A stretch of DNA of 64,000 nucleotides from Nitrososphaerota archaeon (GCA_029785085.1 JAFMAI010000002.1:58351-122350); one strand, 5' to 3'. Positions 9,516 through 18,599 are shown, counted from the stretch's first letter. Notes: generated from the letters alone by a model not told the origin. Numbers and translations are program-made.

Positions 9516-10073
9516 TTGGACACTTACGACGCCATCGCGACCAAGCTCGACGTGAGGGAGTTCGCTCAAAGGCACGTAGCTGATGGGACCAAAGCGAAGA
9601 TACTCGAAGCCGCACGTCTCACAGGCTCGTCGATGAACTCGCAGCACTGGCGGTTCATCCTTGTCAGCGACCCAGGGAACCTGAAGATGCTTGCTCAAGA
9701 TAGCACGACCGGCTCCTGGGTGAAGGAGGCCGACTTCGCGGTGATTGTCAACATCGACCCCAAGGTCCCGGGTTCGGTCATCGATGCAGGGAGGGCAGCC
9801 CAGGACATGCAACTGGCGGCCTGGAACGAAGGAGTTGCTTCGGGCGTGTTCACTGGAGTGAAACTAAAGGAGACGAGGAAAGACTTCGGCATCCCAGAGG
9901 GTCTGAGCTCTGTGATAGTAGTGGGGTTTGGCTATCCCAGGAGGAAACTCGCCGGCCGTAAGAGGAGGGAGCCGCTGTCTGCCATCGCCTTCTTGGAGAG
10001 GTTCGGTGACCCGCTTCCAGGACAAATCCTTCTGACTGCGCATCAAAGGCCGTGTCCATCAGTCAACCTCTGA
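9516..10073 (+). CDS. Nitroreductase family protein
   Basis: An FMN-dependent nitroreductase-fold protein: the N-terminal YDAIATKLDVREF, the FMN phosphate block LTGSSMNSQHWRFI, and the later DAGRAAQDMQLAAWNEGVASG and VVGFGYP blocks are all present. It begins at a TTG one base after the aldo-keto reductase stop, so translational coupling is likely. The length of 185 aa is normal. The physiological substrate is unknown; the family reduces nitro groups, quinones or flavins. Confidence 0.9.
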   Translation: MDTYDAIATKLDVREFAQRHVADGTKAKILEAARLTGSSMNSQHWRFILVSDPGNLKMLAQDSTTGSWVKEADFAVIVNIDPKVPGSVIDAGRAAQDMQLAAWNEGVASGVFTGVKLKETRKDFGIPEGLSSVIVVGFGYPRRKLAGRKRREPLSAIAFLERFGDPLPGQILLTAHQRPCPSVNL

Positions 10074-10906
10074 CGGTTTCTATGCCCAGTTAGTTTTGAA
10101 TCCGCCGCGCAGGGCTCCGAACTCCAGGACATATAGCAAGCCGATGCTTGCAGTAATCTTCATCTCTAATCACCGCCCTTACCTAAAGGACCGCGAAGAC
10201 CTGTGTTCGCAATCCAGCCAGTGCACGCAGCAGGAGCGTCCAGCTCGTGTCGTCAATACAAACTACGAACAAGCCGATCCAGAAGACACCTCTCTGGGAT
10301 TGTCCAGAGGACGAGGGATGATGGTTTCAACCTCCCGTGTTTGAGGGATCAGGGGCAGAAAGCGGTGGAGGTTTACGAGAGCGCCTATGCCCCTCACACG
10401 TTCGCCTTCGGCAAGCGCGGGGTCTTGTGCGACTGGGAGAGAAGCGGCAACTCTAGGGATAAGTAAGTCACGACGAACGACTTTCATCGATTATAGCTAG
10501 ATGGAAGCCCTGTGCTGGGTCACATACACCATGCCTTTCTCGTGCGGCATCAAAATGGTATTCATCCGAGTTATCGTAGGGAGTTACCAATCGGTGGTAA
10601 GCCGTCCCCTGATTCCGGCGCTTCGCAAGTCGCCCGGATTTGACTAAGGCTCCCTCCCCTCGGGACTAACGCGCAAACTTCAGCGCTACTGCCAAACACA
10701 GCTTTCAGCGGCGGTTCTGGTCACAATGCATGAAGGGCCGAGGCGTGGGCGGCACAAGAATGAAGAACGCGTACTTCTCACCTGATCTAGGCGCCAAGTG
10801 CGGCGAGAGCGGCGGACTATCTCGGGCTGTCTACAACGACTTCCGTCTGAGGAGGACTTCTGTGCAGGTCGGGTAGGCGAACTGGCCGACCGATGGTCAG
10901 CATGGG
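10074..10906. other. Stretch with no confident gene; possible gene remnant near 10340-10466
   Basis: About 830 bp between the nitroreductase and ParB-like genes. A plus-strand frame ending at 10466 has a protein-like tail (KAVEVYESAYAPHTF, then FGKRGVLCDWE) but its upstream part does not look coding, so it may be a decayed gene. Nothing else is recognised. Confidence 0.4.
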
Positions 10907-11809
10907 TCAGGCGTAGCGCTGCTGTCTGAGCCAAGAATGTATGGCAAGGGTGGCCACCGCTTCCATCGTGGTGTTCCTCTCTTCGGCTGCCTTGCGAAGG
11001 CCATCGGCGACTCGTGGGTCAAGAAGGAGCTCTAGCTTGACCGCATGGAGATATGTCGCCTCCTTCTTGATGTCTTCAATGGGACGCTGCGGGGCCATGA
11101 CGAAGTGGCTCACCACGTTCTCTGCCTCAGGACTAGTCAGTGGCGCGATGGTCTCGGCCAGCTCCTTCAGCTGAGTCGCCCTCTCTCTTCTGGGGAGCTC
11201 TTGGACTGTCGCCGCCGCTTCGGCCCGGTGGAGGAACGTCGCGTGCCTCACCGGCAGGACGCCTTCCTTCCTCTCACTGAGAAGGGGGGCCTGCTTCACT
11301 GTGATGTCGGCTCTCGTCTCACTCCTGATTTTCCGTACTGCCTCGACTGCACTTAATCTGTCATCCACATACTTCCTAGACTTGCCCAGGGCCCTGGCGA
11401 CCTGGTCTGACGTACCGTAGGCGCGCGGGTTCGCTTTCTTCAGCGCTAGGATGGCATCATACTCTTCCTCGGGTTCGATTTCCCTTCTCTGTATGTTCTC
11501 GACCAATGAGACTACGATTGCTTCCTCGTCAGTCATGGGCCTGACTATCGTCGGAATCTTCTTGAGCCCAGCTATCTTGGATGCCTCGAAGCGTCGCGAT
11601 CCGACGACCAGCTCGTATCTTCCACCTATAGGTCGGGCGAGGACCGGTTCTAGGATGCCCTTCTCCTTCACTGAGTCTACCAAGTCCCCCACGTCTCCAG
11701 GAGACTTACGGACGTTGGTCTTTCCGACGAAAAGCTTCGATATCTCGACAGTCATTACGCTCCCGAACTGCTCCTTCCAATTCTCCTGAGCCGAGCTGAA
11801 CTTCACCAT
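10907..11809 (-). CDS. ParB/Spo0J-like protein
   Basis: The N-terminal ParB/Srx-like domain is clear: ISKLFVGKTNVRK, the GILEPVLARPIGGRYELVVG block, GSRRFEASKIAGL, and the arginine-containing ENIQRREI of the CTP-binding region. A central helix-turn-helix region follows (TSDQVARALGKSRKYVDDRLSAV, about 130-155). The C-terminal 50 residues resemble a small DNA-binding or dimerisation module. No ParA gene is adjacent. In archaea such proteins may act in chromosome organisation or gene regulation. Confidence 0.88.
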   Translation of the reverse strand: MVKFSSAQENWKEQFGSVMTVEISKLFVGKTNVRKSPGDVGDLVDSVKEKGILEPVLARPIGGRYELVVGSRRFEASKIAGLKKIPTIVRPMTDEEAIVVSLVENIQRREIEPEEEYDAILALKKANPRAYGTSDQVARALGKSRKYVDDRLSAVEAVRKIRSETRADITVKQAPLLSERKEGVLPVRHATFLHRAEAAATVQELPRRERATQLKELAETIAPLTSPEAENVVSHFVMAPQRPIEDIKKEATYLHAVKLELLLDPRVADGLRKAAEERNTTMEAVATLAIHSWLRQQRYA

Positions 11810-11876
11810 GAATGCCCGAAATTAGGACTTGGGCTCCTCTTAAGACTATCCGGCAACTCCACGCAAGATGGCTTCA

Positions 11877-11885
11877 ACTTTATAC
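11877..11885 (+). promoter_or_regulatory. TATA box of msrB
   Basis: An ACTTTATAC sequence ending 25 nt before the msrB ATG, the usual distance for a leaderless archaeal transcript. Confidence 0.55.
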
Positions 11886-11909
11886 TCATGGCACCCCACC
11901 CTCTGACTG

Positions 11910-12296
11910 ATGCTCACGAAGGAAGAGATGGAGAAGAAGAAGGCGCAGCTGAATCGGGAAGCGGTGAACGTCTGTTTCTTCAAGGGCACAGAAGCGCCTT
12001 TCACAGGCAAGTACTGGGACAACCACAGCGCTGGAACCTACCACTGCGTGGTCTGCGGTACCCCGCTCTTCAGCTCGGACACCAAGTTCGAATCAGGCAC
12101 AGGGTGGCCTAGCTTCTTCCGGCCGGTTTCCGACGACATAATCAAGGAAGAGACGGACAGCAGCTTCGGGACGGTCAGGACCGAGGTCTCCTGTGCCACC
12201 TGCGGTGTCCACCTTGGCCACGTGTTCGACGACGGCCCCATGCCGACCGGGCTACGCTACTGCGTCAACTCGGCGGCCCTGGAGTTTAGGAAGTAG
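11910..12296 (+). CDS. msrB: Peptide methionine-R-sulfoxide reductase
   Basis: MsrB reduces methionine-R-sulfoxide in damaged proteins, with thioredoxin as the usual electron donor; a thioredoxin gene is present at 2289-2729. The structural zinc is held by CVVC and CATC, the substrate block is GTGWPSFF, and the catalytic Cys is in RYCVNSAAL near the C-terminus. The 128 aa length is that of a stand-alone MsrB. ATG 11910 fits the TATA box at 11877-11885. Confidence 0.97.
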   Translation: MLTKEEMEKKKAQLNREAVNVCFFKGTEAPFTGKYWDNHSAGTYHCVVCGTPLFSSDTKFESGTGWPSFFRPVSDDIIKEETDSSFGTVRTEVSCATCGVHLGHVFDDGPMPTGLRYCVNSAALEFRK

Positions 12297-12352
12297 AGAA
12301 AAGGCGAAGGCATGCCGTGGGCTCCGAAGGGGGGGCACGACCCGCCGCAGCG

Positions 12353-12371
12353 GGCCGGCGGCTGCCGGCTG
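12353..12371 (-). repeat. 19-bp GC-rich palindromic repeat, copy 2
   Basis: Reverse-complement copy of the 19-base element at 2777-2795, located about 57 bp downstream of msrB. Its inner 16 bases can form a hairpin, so it could also help end the msrB transcript. Confidence 0.6.
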
Positions 12372-12563
12372 GCGCGTTTCAATATCCACAGAGACCCCTA
12401 GTTAATTGGTTTGACGATCGGCGAACAAACATCGAATAATGCATCGACGGTCGACGAAGTAGGTCCCTAGAGACGTGGCCATAGAGGCTGGCTAAATTCG
12501 GTTAACCAAAGAGGGATGTCGTTTTGACAGCCTATCCCTTAGGGCCGTTCCCAGAGGGATTTT

Positions 12564-13112
12564 GTGATGAACATGACTTCCCAAGGGCCGCACCGCCCTT
12601 CGATTCGATCCAGCGGACCTGTCCGCCGTGGGTCTCTTGCCACTTTCCGGCATCGGAGTCCAGAGAGGGGGAGCATCAGGCCGATATTCACCATTTCACA
12701 AGTGCCGCACCGGAAGCAGAGATACGAGACCGTGGGCGACTGGATGCCGGGCAGACCTGCCCAGATCAGGGTTAGCAGGATGAAAGATCAGAGATATGTG
12801 TTCTTGGTAGCCCTGCACGAGATGATTGAGTACGAGCTGTGCAAGATGCATGGTATCTCAGACAAGGAGGTCGTCGCCTTCGACGTCAACTTCGAGGCCG
12901 AGCGCAAGATGAACCTCCACCCGATTGACGCGGAGCCGGGAGACCATCCAAAGGCGCCGTACAGGAACGAGCACGCATTTGCTACAACCATCGAGATGAT
13001 GGTAGCCCAGAAGCTCGGGGTGAGGTGGTCAGACTACGAGAAGACGGTACTTTCCCTAGGGCCGAAACCCACGAAAGTATTAGTCCGCCCTCGCATAAGA
13101 AGCCGACGGTAA
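12564..13112 (+). CDS. Hypothetical protein with HEMIE motif
   Basis: The convincing part starts near residue 42 (RPIFTISQVPHRKQRYETVGDW) and runs to LGVRWSDYEKTVLSLGP. It contains ALHEMIEYELC, an HExxE arrangement that might bind metal, and a later acidic helix with AFATTIEMMVAQ. The first 40 residues look non-coding (Arg/Ser/Pro-rich), so the true start is probably downstream, possibly at the GTG near 12702, or an upstream frameshift is present. I do not recognise the family. Confidence 0.55.
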   Translation: MMNMTSQGPHRPSIRSSGPVRRGSLATFRHRSPERGSIRPIFTISQVPHRKQRYETVGDWMPGRPAQIRVSRMKDQRYVFLVALHEMIEYELCKMHGISDKEVVAFDVNFEAERKMNLHPIDAEPGDHPKAPYRNEHAFATTIEMMVAQKLGVRWSDYEKTVLSLGPKPTKVLVRPRIRSRR

Positions 13113-13176
13113 TTCCGGCTCAGGGTCGGCGTCCCACAGTACACGCCTTCCCACGATGCGCGCTTACCAGAACGGA

Positions 13177-14718
13177 TCAGTTCCCTGCGATTTGGACCAG
13201 GTCGAACATTTGTCTCCCCTTGGTCCCAGGCAGGCCTGATATGCCACCAATGAGGCTCTCGGCGGCTACTCCATTCCTCTCCAGCACTTTGGCGACCATC
13301 ATCGACGTGCTTCCGCCAACGCACACTAGCAAGAGGGGTCTGCCATCATTCCGGAGAATGCCCTCGAACACTTCCGACGGATTGGCGCCATTCAGCACCG
13401 CCTGGACGGCTTTGGTGCTGGCTACTTTGATACTCCCCTCATCGACGCCCAGGGCAGAGGCGATGATGCTCCTCCCTTCTTCTCTAGGGACGAATGTGTT
13501 GTGAACCCACACTATACGTCCATACTCTTTGATGCTCGAAGCGGCTTCGTCCAGTCGGACTTGGTCCCTTCTTCCCTTCTTCGCCACTGCGCTGACCTCT
13601 GAGAGGTACTTCGAAGAGCCGTCGGCCACCATGACCACGAAACTCGATCCAGCCCCAAAGTTCGCGAGCTGCATGGTCGCATAGAGGGCCAGCGCTCCGC
13701 TCTCACCGACGTCATACCCTTTCCTGTTCATGAACTCGAAGAACTTGCTCGCCTCCTCGAAGTCGACTTCGTGTTCTCCCGCATAGGAACTCGGTTCGTA
13801 GAACTTCAGGCCCAGCGCTTTCTCCCTGGTCCTTATGCCAGCTACATCCTGGCCAGAAATTGGGAAGATTACCCTCACGCCCTTCCTCCCATACTTCGAG
13901 CTGACATACCTGCTAACTCCTGTAGCGGTCCCACCTGTGCCGAAAGCACAAACGAAATCAGCCTCTCCTAGAGAAGTTCCCTTATCTCGCAACTGCATGT
14001 CCACCTCCGGCCCGGTCAATGTCCTGTGGGCTTCGGCATTCATGTCGTTCTCATACTGTTCGGTGCAGAATCCACCATAGGCCTTGGCCAGCAGTTTGGC
14101 AAGGCCGATTGCGTCTTGCTTTGCGAGCAGGGTTTCGGCCTCCCCTCTGACTCCATCGAACACCGCTGGGTCCAGACTGAGCTCGGCAAGCTGCTGTCTG
14201 ACGTTCGACGCGACTCCCTTCGCGACAGCCAAGTTCGCGTCGCCCCCGAGCCCTGGCGCAGGGCAGATGTCGATATCCAAGTTCACGAGCCTGACCCCAC
14301 TTGCGAGCAGGCTGTCGATTACGCCCTGCTGCAGCCTCCTCGAGACCAAGACCACGACATCGAGTCCGAGGCTGCGTAGCGCGCCCAGGGCAAGTCCGAA
14401 GTTACCTGATGTCGCCTCGAACACCGTCTGTCCCTTTGTAAGTCTCCCTGATGCTATCGCATCGTGCAAGATGACAACAGCAGGCCTGACCTTGACCGAG
14501 CCTCCATTCAATTTCGAGTCCATCTTGGCAAACACCCTAACCCCCTTCGAGCCCAGTTTGATACCATATTCCGAGTCGGCGCAACTGATGAAGTCGTCAG
14601 TCACTTCAACCAATGGAGTGGGGTTGACCACAGCCCCGTCCCTCAGTCGGGGGACCCGGCTCATCACCTCGGAATCGAATCTGCCGAGGAGGTCTGTATC
14701 AACAGTTGAGCTCAACAT
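13177..14718 (-). CDS. Cysteine synthase-like PLP enzyme fused to a rhodanese-like domain
   Basis: Residues 1-380 are a cysteine synthase/CBS-type PLP domain: the lysine lies in GGSVKVRPA, the substrate loop is EATSGNFGLALG and the phosphate loop is FGTGGTATG. Members of this family make cysteine from O-acetylserine, O-phosphoserine or related donors. Residues about 400-513 form a second domain ending in LLLVCVGGSTSMMVAKVLERNG and GGISGLPG, which resembles a rhodanese with its cysteine in the CVGGSTS loop. The fusion suggests channelling of persulfide sulfur to or from the PLP active site. Length (513 aa) is well above the 300-390 aa of simple family members. Confidence 0.85.
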   Translation of the reverse strand: MLSSTVDTDLLGRFDSEVMSRVPRLRDGAVVNPTPLVEVTDDFISCADSEYGIKLGSKGVRVFAKMDSKLNGGSVKVRPAVVILHDAIASGRLTKGQTVFEATSGNFGLALGALRSLGLDVVVLVSRRLQQGVIDSLLASGVRLVNLDIDICPAPGLGGDANLAVAKGVASNVRQQLAELSLDPAVFDGVRGEAETLLAKQDAIGLAKLLAKAYGGFCTEQYENDMNAEAHRTLTGPEVDMQLRDKGTSLGEADFVCAFGTGGTATGVSRYVSSKYGRKGVRVIFPISGQDVAGIRTREKALGLKFYEPSSYAGEHEVDFEEASKFFEFMNRKGYDVGESGALALYATMQLANFGAGSSFVVMVADGSSKYLSEVSAVAKKGRRDQVRLDEAASSIKEYGRIVWVHNTFVPREEGRSIIASALGVDEGSIKVASTKAVQAVLNGANPSEVFEGILRNDGRPLLLVCVGGSTSMMVAKVLERNGVAAESLIGGISGLPGTKGRQMFDLVQIAGN

Positions 14719-14839
14719 TCATCTGGCAGCTTCACGTTGCCGCTATAAATTACATGTGTTGCTTGGTGTCGCCCGGCAGCCCCTCCGGGCCTAGTCTCCG
14801 CTACGAAATACATGCACACTACCCTAAGCAGGGATTCCG

Positions 14840-15298
14840 CTACGATTTTCCGGTCTCGTTCGACCCTCTGAGGAACTTGTCTGGTGGACCCAGATACAGA
14901 TTGGTGGGATACTCCTTCGGGAGGACATACCTGATGTGAGGGTATCCTCTCTTATCGTGATATAGGTCAGAGCCAGTTTCGCCCTTCCTGAACGCGCTAT
15001 CGAACTTATCCCAGTCTTGGTCGTGGATGGCCTGAAAGATAGGGAGGAGATACTCATTGTCGAACGCTGTGAGGTCGTCAGCGTATTTCGGCCTCGTCAC
15101 CTTCGCGGTCCTGAAAGACACTCTAACCTGGTTCAGATGGTGGGCGGCCAGTTTCCAGTTGCCTCCTTTCGCAGCGTAGTAAGTCTGCGTGAACCTGTCT
15201 CCTGTTTCCTTCATGAGGGCTGCCATCCCAGGCTGGACTGCCGCGAGCTGGTCGATGGTGATTTCACCGTGGGGCGTCTTTGCCTTGATTTCGCTCAT
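14840..15298 (-). CDS. Helical hypothetical protein, 152 aa
   Basis: A mostly helical soluble protein with a start at the ATG of MSEIKAKTP; a longer in-frame start at 15328 adds ten weak residues. The central segment YYAAKGGNWKLAAHHLNQV and the tail GYPHIRYVLPKEYP resemble, from memory, a bacterial family in which a CxxCH haem site precedes a GYPYIRYQLP-like segment. Here the corresponding stretch (TGSDLYHDKRGYPHIRY) has no cysteines, so haem binding of that kind is absent. Function unknown. Confidence 0.7.
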   Translation of the reverse strand: MSEIKAKTPHGEITIDQLAAVQPGMAALMKETGDRFTQTYYAAKGGNWKLAAHHLNQVRVSFRTAKVTRPKYADDLTAFDNEYLLPIFQAIHDQDWDKFDSAFRKGETGSDLYHDKRGYPHIRYVLPKEYPTNLYLGPPDKFLRGSNETGKS

Positions 15299-15390
15299 AC
15301 GAGACGCCTCTCCGCGCTTCCTATTCAATCCAACTGAGTCGTCCTAGAGGGGGGTCGAATGGGAGGCAGGGGTTCTCTGGGGCTCCCCGG

Positions 15391-15414
15391 CCGAGGGAAA
15401 CCTGGTTCCCTCGG
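15391..15414. terminator. Hairpin after the HtrA-type protease gene
   Basis: Perfect 9-bp stem (CCGAGGGAA with TTCCCTCGG) and a 6-base loop, 26 bp downstream of the protease stop. It lacks a T-run, so termination is only a guess. Confidence 0.4.
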
Positions 15415-15440
15415 GAAAGACGCTTGGAGATTGCTGCGCC

Positions 15441-16361
15441 TCATGCTTCATACTCCTTCGGTGTCACCGGAAGTTCGACGACCCTCCCGGCCCTCAAGAC
15501 TTTGAGTGCAAGTTCCTGCCCGACCGCGTCGCCTTCGAGGGCCTGGTACAGGGAGTACTCGTCTGTAGCTTTCGTCTCGCCGAGGCTCAGGATGATGTCC
15601 CCCAGAGCTACGCCTGCTGCTCTGGCGGGGGATCCACGGTCCACAGACCTAACGAGAAGCCCACCATTCTGGCCCGCCTCTACCGACCCAGACAGCTCTT
15701 GCGGGAGTTCTATAGGTTCGACCATCACTCCCAGGTATCCTCTCTTCATCCCGCCACCCTTCGACAGCCTGACCACAGTCTTCTCCAAATAGTCTACCGA
15801 CACGGCGATCGACCGGCCCGCAAAGTGCGCGACGTTGATGCCGAGGAGCCGCCCCGAGGCGTCGACTAGCGGCCCGCCCGAATAGCCTGGGTTGAGTCTA
15901 ACATCTGTCACTATGGCGTTTTCTACCACCGCCCCCCAATAGCCCCGCACCTTCCTCCTCGCACTCGTGACTGCCCCATGAGTCGCTGAAACTCCATTGC
16001 CGCGAGCATTTGCAAGGGCCAGGACGAACTGCCCGACGCAGACCTCCCCGGTGTTCCCTCGCATTGCCGAGTGGATTCCAGACGAACCTATCTCGAGGGC
16101 GGCCACATCGAGGAATGGGTCCCTCCCTAGCAACCTGGCTTGAGTTTCAGTCCTCCCATGCAGGGTGACGGTTGGGGTGGCCGAGCGGCCTACCACATGG
16201 TTGGCTGTCACGACAATGCCTTCGGACCAAGCCACGCCACTCCCCCTCCTCCCTGCGTCTACGCTCACAACCGACCGCGAAGCGCTTTCTGCCAGCGCTG
16301 TCACAGCGTCCGAGAACGACTGCAAAAGCAGCCTCCCTCTGTTTCCGCTGTCCTGACTCAT
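15441..16361 (-). CDS. HtrA/DegP-type serine protease with PDZ domain
   Basis: Trypsin-like protease domain with His in VVTANHVVG, Asp in DPFLDVAALE and Ser in NPGYSGGPLVD, followed by a PDZ domain (residues about 205-300; GYLGVMVEPIE, GLLVRSVDRGSPARAAG, GDIILSLG). This is the HtrA quality-control protease layout. No signal peptide or membrane span is visible at the N-terminus, so it appears cytoplasmic unless it starts further upstream. 306 aa is short but complete for a one-PDZ member. Confidence 0.92.
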   Translation of the reverse strand: MSQDSGNRGRLLLQSFSDAVTALAESASRSVVSVDAGRRGSGVAWSEGIVVTANHVVGRSATPTVTLHGRTETQARLLGRDPFLDVAALEIGSSGIHSAMRGNTGEVCVGQFVLALANARGNGVSATHGAVTSARRKVRGYWGAVVENAIVTDVRLNPGYSGGPLVDASGRLLGINVAHFAGRSIAVSVDYLEKTVVRLSKGGGMKRGYLGVMVEPIELPQELSGSVEAGQNGGLLVRSVDRGSPARAAGVALGDIILSLGETKATDEYSLYQALEGDAVGQELALKVLRAGRVVELPVTPKEYEA

Positions 16362-16415
16362 ACCGCACGGTCAGGTGAATGCGCTACTTGTTGAGCTAGT
16401 TCGAAGGATATCCGG

Positions 16416-17036
16416 TCACATGGCGGTAGGTGCCACGTATCCAAGGCGCATGAACGCCGTCCTGCTCCCTGGCCTCGTGCCGCCGTAGAGCCTCGAAATC
16501 CTCGCCACTAGTTGATGGGCTGCACGCACGGCTTTGGGCAGGTCGGAGTCGTGAGAGACCTTGGCCTCGATATCGAGCTGACTCAACGAGAACTTCGCAT
16601 CGATAAGGGCGGTCCCGTCGTCCGTCACCCATTTCATGACGAACCCGTCTTCCACCTCAGCCATTCCGACCCACCTGGCATTGTCGAACCATCTCCCTTT
16701 CAGCGCGCCCGCAATCTTCCCTGCGCTGGCAGGATACGGGAGGAACGTATGGAGTATGGGTATACTCTTCGAGCCGGCATCGGCAGACCTGAACGAGAGA
16801 GCCTCCTTGGTCCTCTCTGCGAGTGTATAACCTCCTGGCGAGCGCACGATCATGCCGCTCTCCTCCAGCCTTTCCAGGGCTCTCGAGAGCGTCTCCGGAT
16901 GCGCCCGGGTGATCCGCCGCAGTCCATCGAAGGTGAAGACCGCGAGCCTTTCGTCCTCTATCGTCCGCAAGACCTCGGCATCTCTAGGATTATCAACGTC
17001 GTTGCCATAGGCAAGACGGTTCTCGCGGGCCGACAA
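16416..17036 (-). CDS. Winged-helix transcriptional regulator
   Basis: Residues about 18-75 read as a winged helix: RDAEVLRTIEDERLAVFTFDGLRRIT, then HPETLSRALERLEESGMIVRSPGGYTLAE. The C-terminal 120 residues form an uncharacterised alpha/beta domain (WVGMAEVEDGFVMKWVTDDG). The order, repressor-like wing plus effector domain, is common in archaeal regulators of this size. It lies just upstream of the HtrA gene on the same strand, 54 bp away, and might form an operon with it. Confidence 0.75.
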   Translation of the reverse strand: MSARENRLAYGNDVDNPRDAEVLRTIEDERLAVFTFDGLRRITRAHPETLSRALERLEESGMIVRSPGGYTLAERTKEALSFRSADAGSKSIPILHTFLPYPASAGKIAGALKGRWFDNARWVGMAEVEDGFVMKWVTDDGTALIDAKFSLSQLDIEAKVSHDSDLPKAVRAAHQLVARISRLYGGTRPGSRTAFMRLGYVAPTAM

Positions 17037-18018
17037 GGATTTTCACTACCGTTTCGTTCTCACTCCCTTAAAAAACAAGCGCGTGCTAAAATCGGTATGG
17101 CCTCTGCGCCTCACTTCTAAGGATACAACTGGTTCCTCCGACGAAGCCTCCTTTGGTGGCCCGGACGAAAGGTGTCTTGCTGGTGATGTGCTGTTGGGGA
17201 TTTTCCGGTATCGTTCTGCTCGCCTACAATTACAATCCACTACAAATGCTATCCGGAGCCGCTGCCGTTCCGGTGCCGTCGATCTTCATGATAAGCGGAA
17301 AGACGTTCGGCTTCAACTTCACAGCCGCGGACAAGGTAGAAAGGGAATCTGTGCTTATGGGCGCGAGGGTGACTGACGCAACTGCCACATAATCCGTGCT
17401 CCCTACCTGCAGGAAGGGGCGTTCTGGATGGATGACGCAAACGCCAGTCTCGACATCATGGGTAAACGCTTCAGCCCACTCATGTCGGACAGTCTTCCTC
17501 GTCGCTTCTGCTCCTCCTGCCACCATAGGGATGCGTTGGCCATATGCAGGCCGACTTCCGAGGCGGATTGTGTCATCGAAGCAAGAGGAGGCTCGCAAAA
17601 GCCGAACGAGACAGCCGTCGGCAAGGTCATCCATTTAGGGTAAGCTGGGGCCGCCTGTCTCCCCAAATCGTCAAACTGACTCGATATTTTCCTTATGTCT
17701 CCATCGATTCCACAATGGGAGTTGGGATGCGGAACAACTGATACGCGATGCTTTGCCCGAGGAGGTGACGGGGAACGGAAAGCACACGTTAGCACAGCAT
17801 CTTCAGACAGTAGAACCCCTGTTGTTTCCGGCCAAAGCTGAGCCGAGACATTCTGCATGGAATTGCTACGCTGGCGACGCGTCTCTCTGCCACTGGAGGG
17901 CAGAGACGCTGTTTGCCCAGCCGCCGCGCGACACTGGCCAGCAGGCCCCCTCAGCTTATCCACCGGAGCCATCCCGCGCTTAACTCTTAATATAAGGCGG
18001 CCAGTCATTTAGCCGCTG
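17037..18018. other. Long stretch without a confident gene
   Basis: About 980 bp. A 79-codon plus-strand frame at 17153-17392 has one hydrophobic segment (LLVMCCWGFSGIVLLAY) and a plausible tail, and an overlapping minus-strand frame at 17230-17634 is equally open; neither is convincing and both are left uncalled. No RNA gene or repeat was found. Confidence 0.4.
17986..17995 (+). promoter_or_regulatory. TATA box of the CBS-domain gene
   Basis: CTTAATATAA ends 23 nt before the ATG at 18019, with little room for a leader, so the mRNA is probably leaderless. Confidence 0.6.
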
Positions 18019-18531
18019 ATGGCAAAGTGGCAGTGCTACCGATGTGAGTACATCTTCGAAGGGGATAGAACACCCGACGAGTGCCCTAACTGTCAGTACT
18101 CCCTCACATTCTGGATTGAAGCTACGGAGACTAAGCCGCCTACGATCAGGAGCTTCGTCAAAACCGACCCTCTTATGATCGACGCCAATGAGACCGTCCT
18201 GAGAGCAGCACAGAAAATGCGTGAGAAGGGAGTAGGGAATATACTGGTCCTTGTGGGCGGTGAACCGAAGGGGATCATGACCGAGCGAGACATACTGAAT
18301 CACGTGGCAGCAGACGACCTGGTCGCTTCCGTCGTGCCCGTAAGGAAGATAATGACTTCTCCGATGGTCTCGATCGAGGCAGACGAGCCACTGTCCGAAG
18401 GGATAAAATTGATGGCGAAGCATAAGATAAGGACGCTATTCGTGACCGACCACGGCAAGCCATTCGGCCTTCTCAACATGAGGTCAGTGGTGGGGGACCA
18501 GTTCAAAGTGGCGAGGAGTCTGGAATCCTGA
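18019..18531 (+). CDS. Zinc-ribbon/rubredoxin-like plus CBS-pair protein
   Basis: Residues 1-33 form a rubredoxin-like knuckle (CYRCEYIFEG and CPNC), able to hold zinc or iron. Two CBS domains follow: LMIDANETVLRAAQKMREKGVGNILV with GIMTERDIL, and MVSIEADEPLSEGIKLMAKHKIRTLFV with PFGLLNMRSVV. CBS pairs sense adenosine nucleotides or S-adenosyl compounds. The combination suggests a metal- or redox-linked regulatory protein. The four cysteines are all present. Partner unknown. Confidence 0.9.
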   Translation: MAKWQCYRCEYIFEGDRTPDECPNCQYSLTFWIEATETKPPTIRSFVKTDPLMIDANETVLRAAQKMREKGVGNILVLVGGEPKGIMTERDILNHVAADDLVASVVPVRKIMTSPMVSIEADEPLSEGIKLMAKHKIRTLFVTDHGKPFGLLNMRSVVGDQFKVARSLES

Positions 18532-18599
18532 GCTTCCCTGGAGGGCGACCAGCCAAAACATCAGGTAGCCGTGAAGGAAGGGGTGACGTGGCGCCCGGG

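Noticed and set aside
17230..17634. 134-aa minus-strand protein and the overlapping 79-aa plus-strand frame
   Set aside because: Mutually exclusive frames without recognised motifs; evidence for either is too weak.
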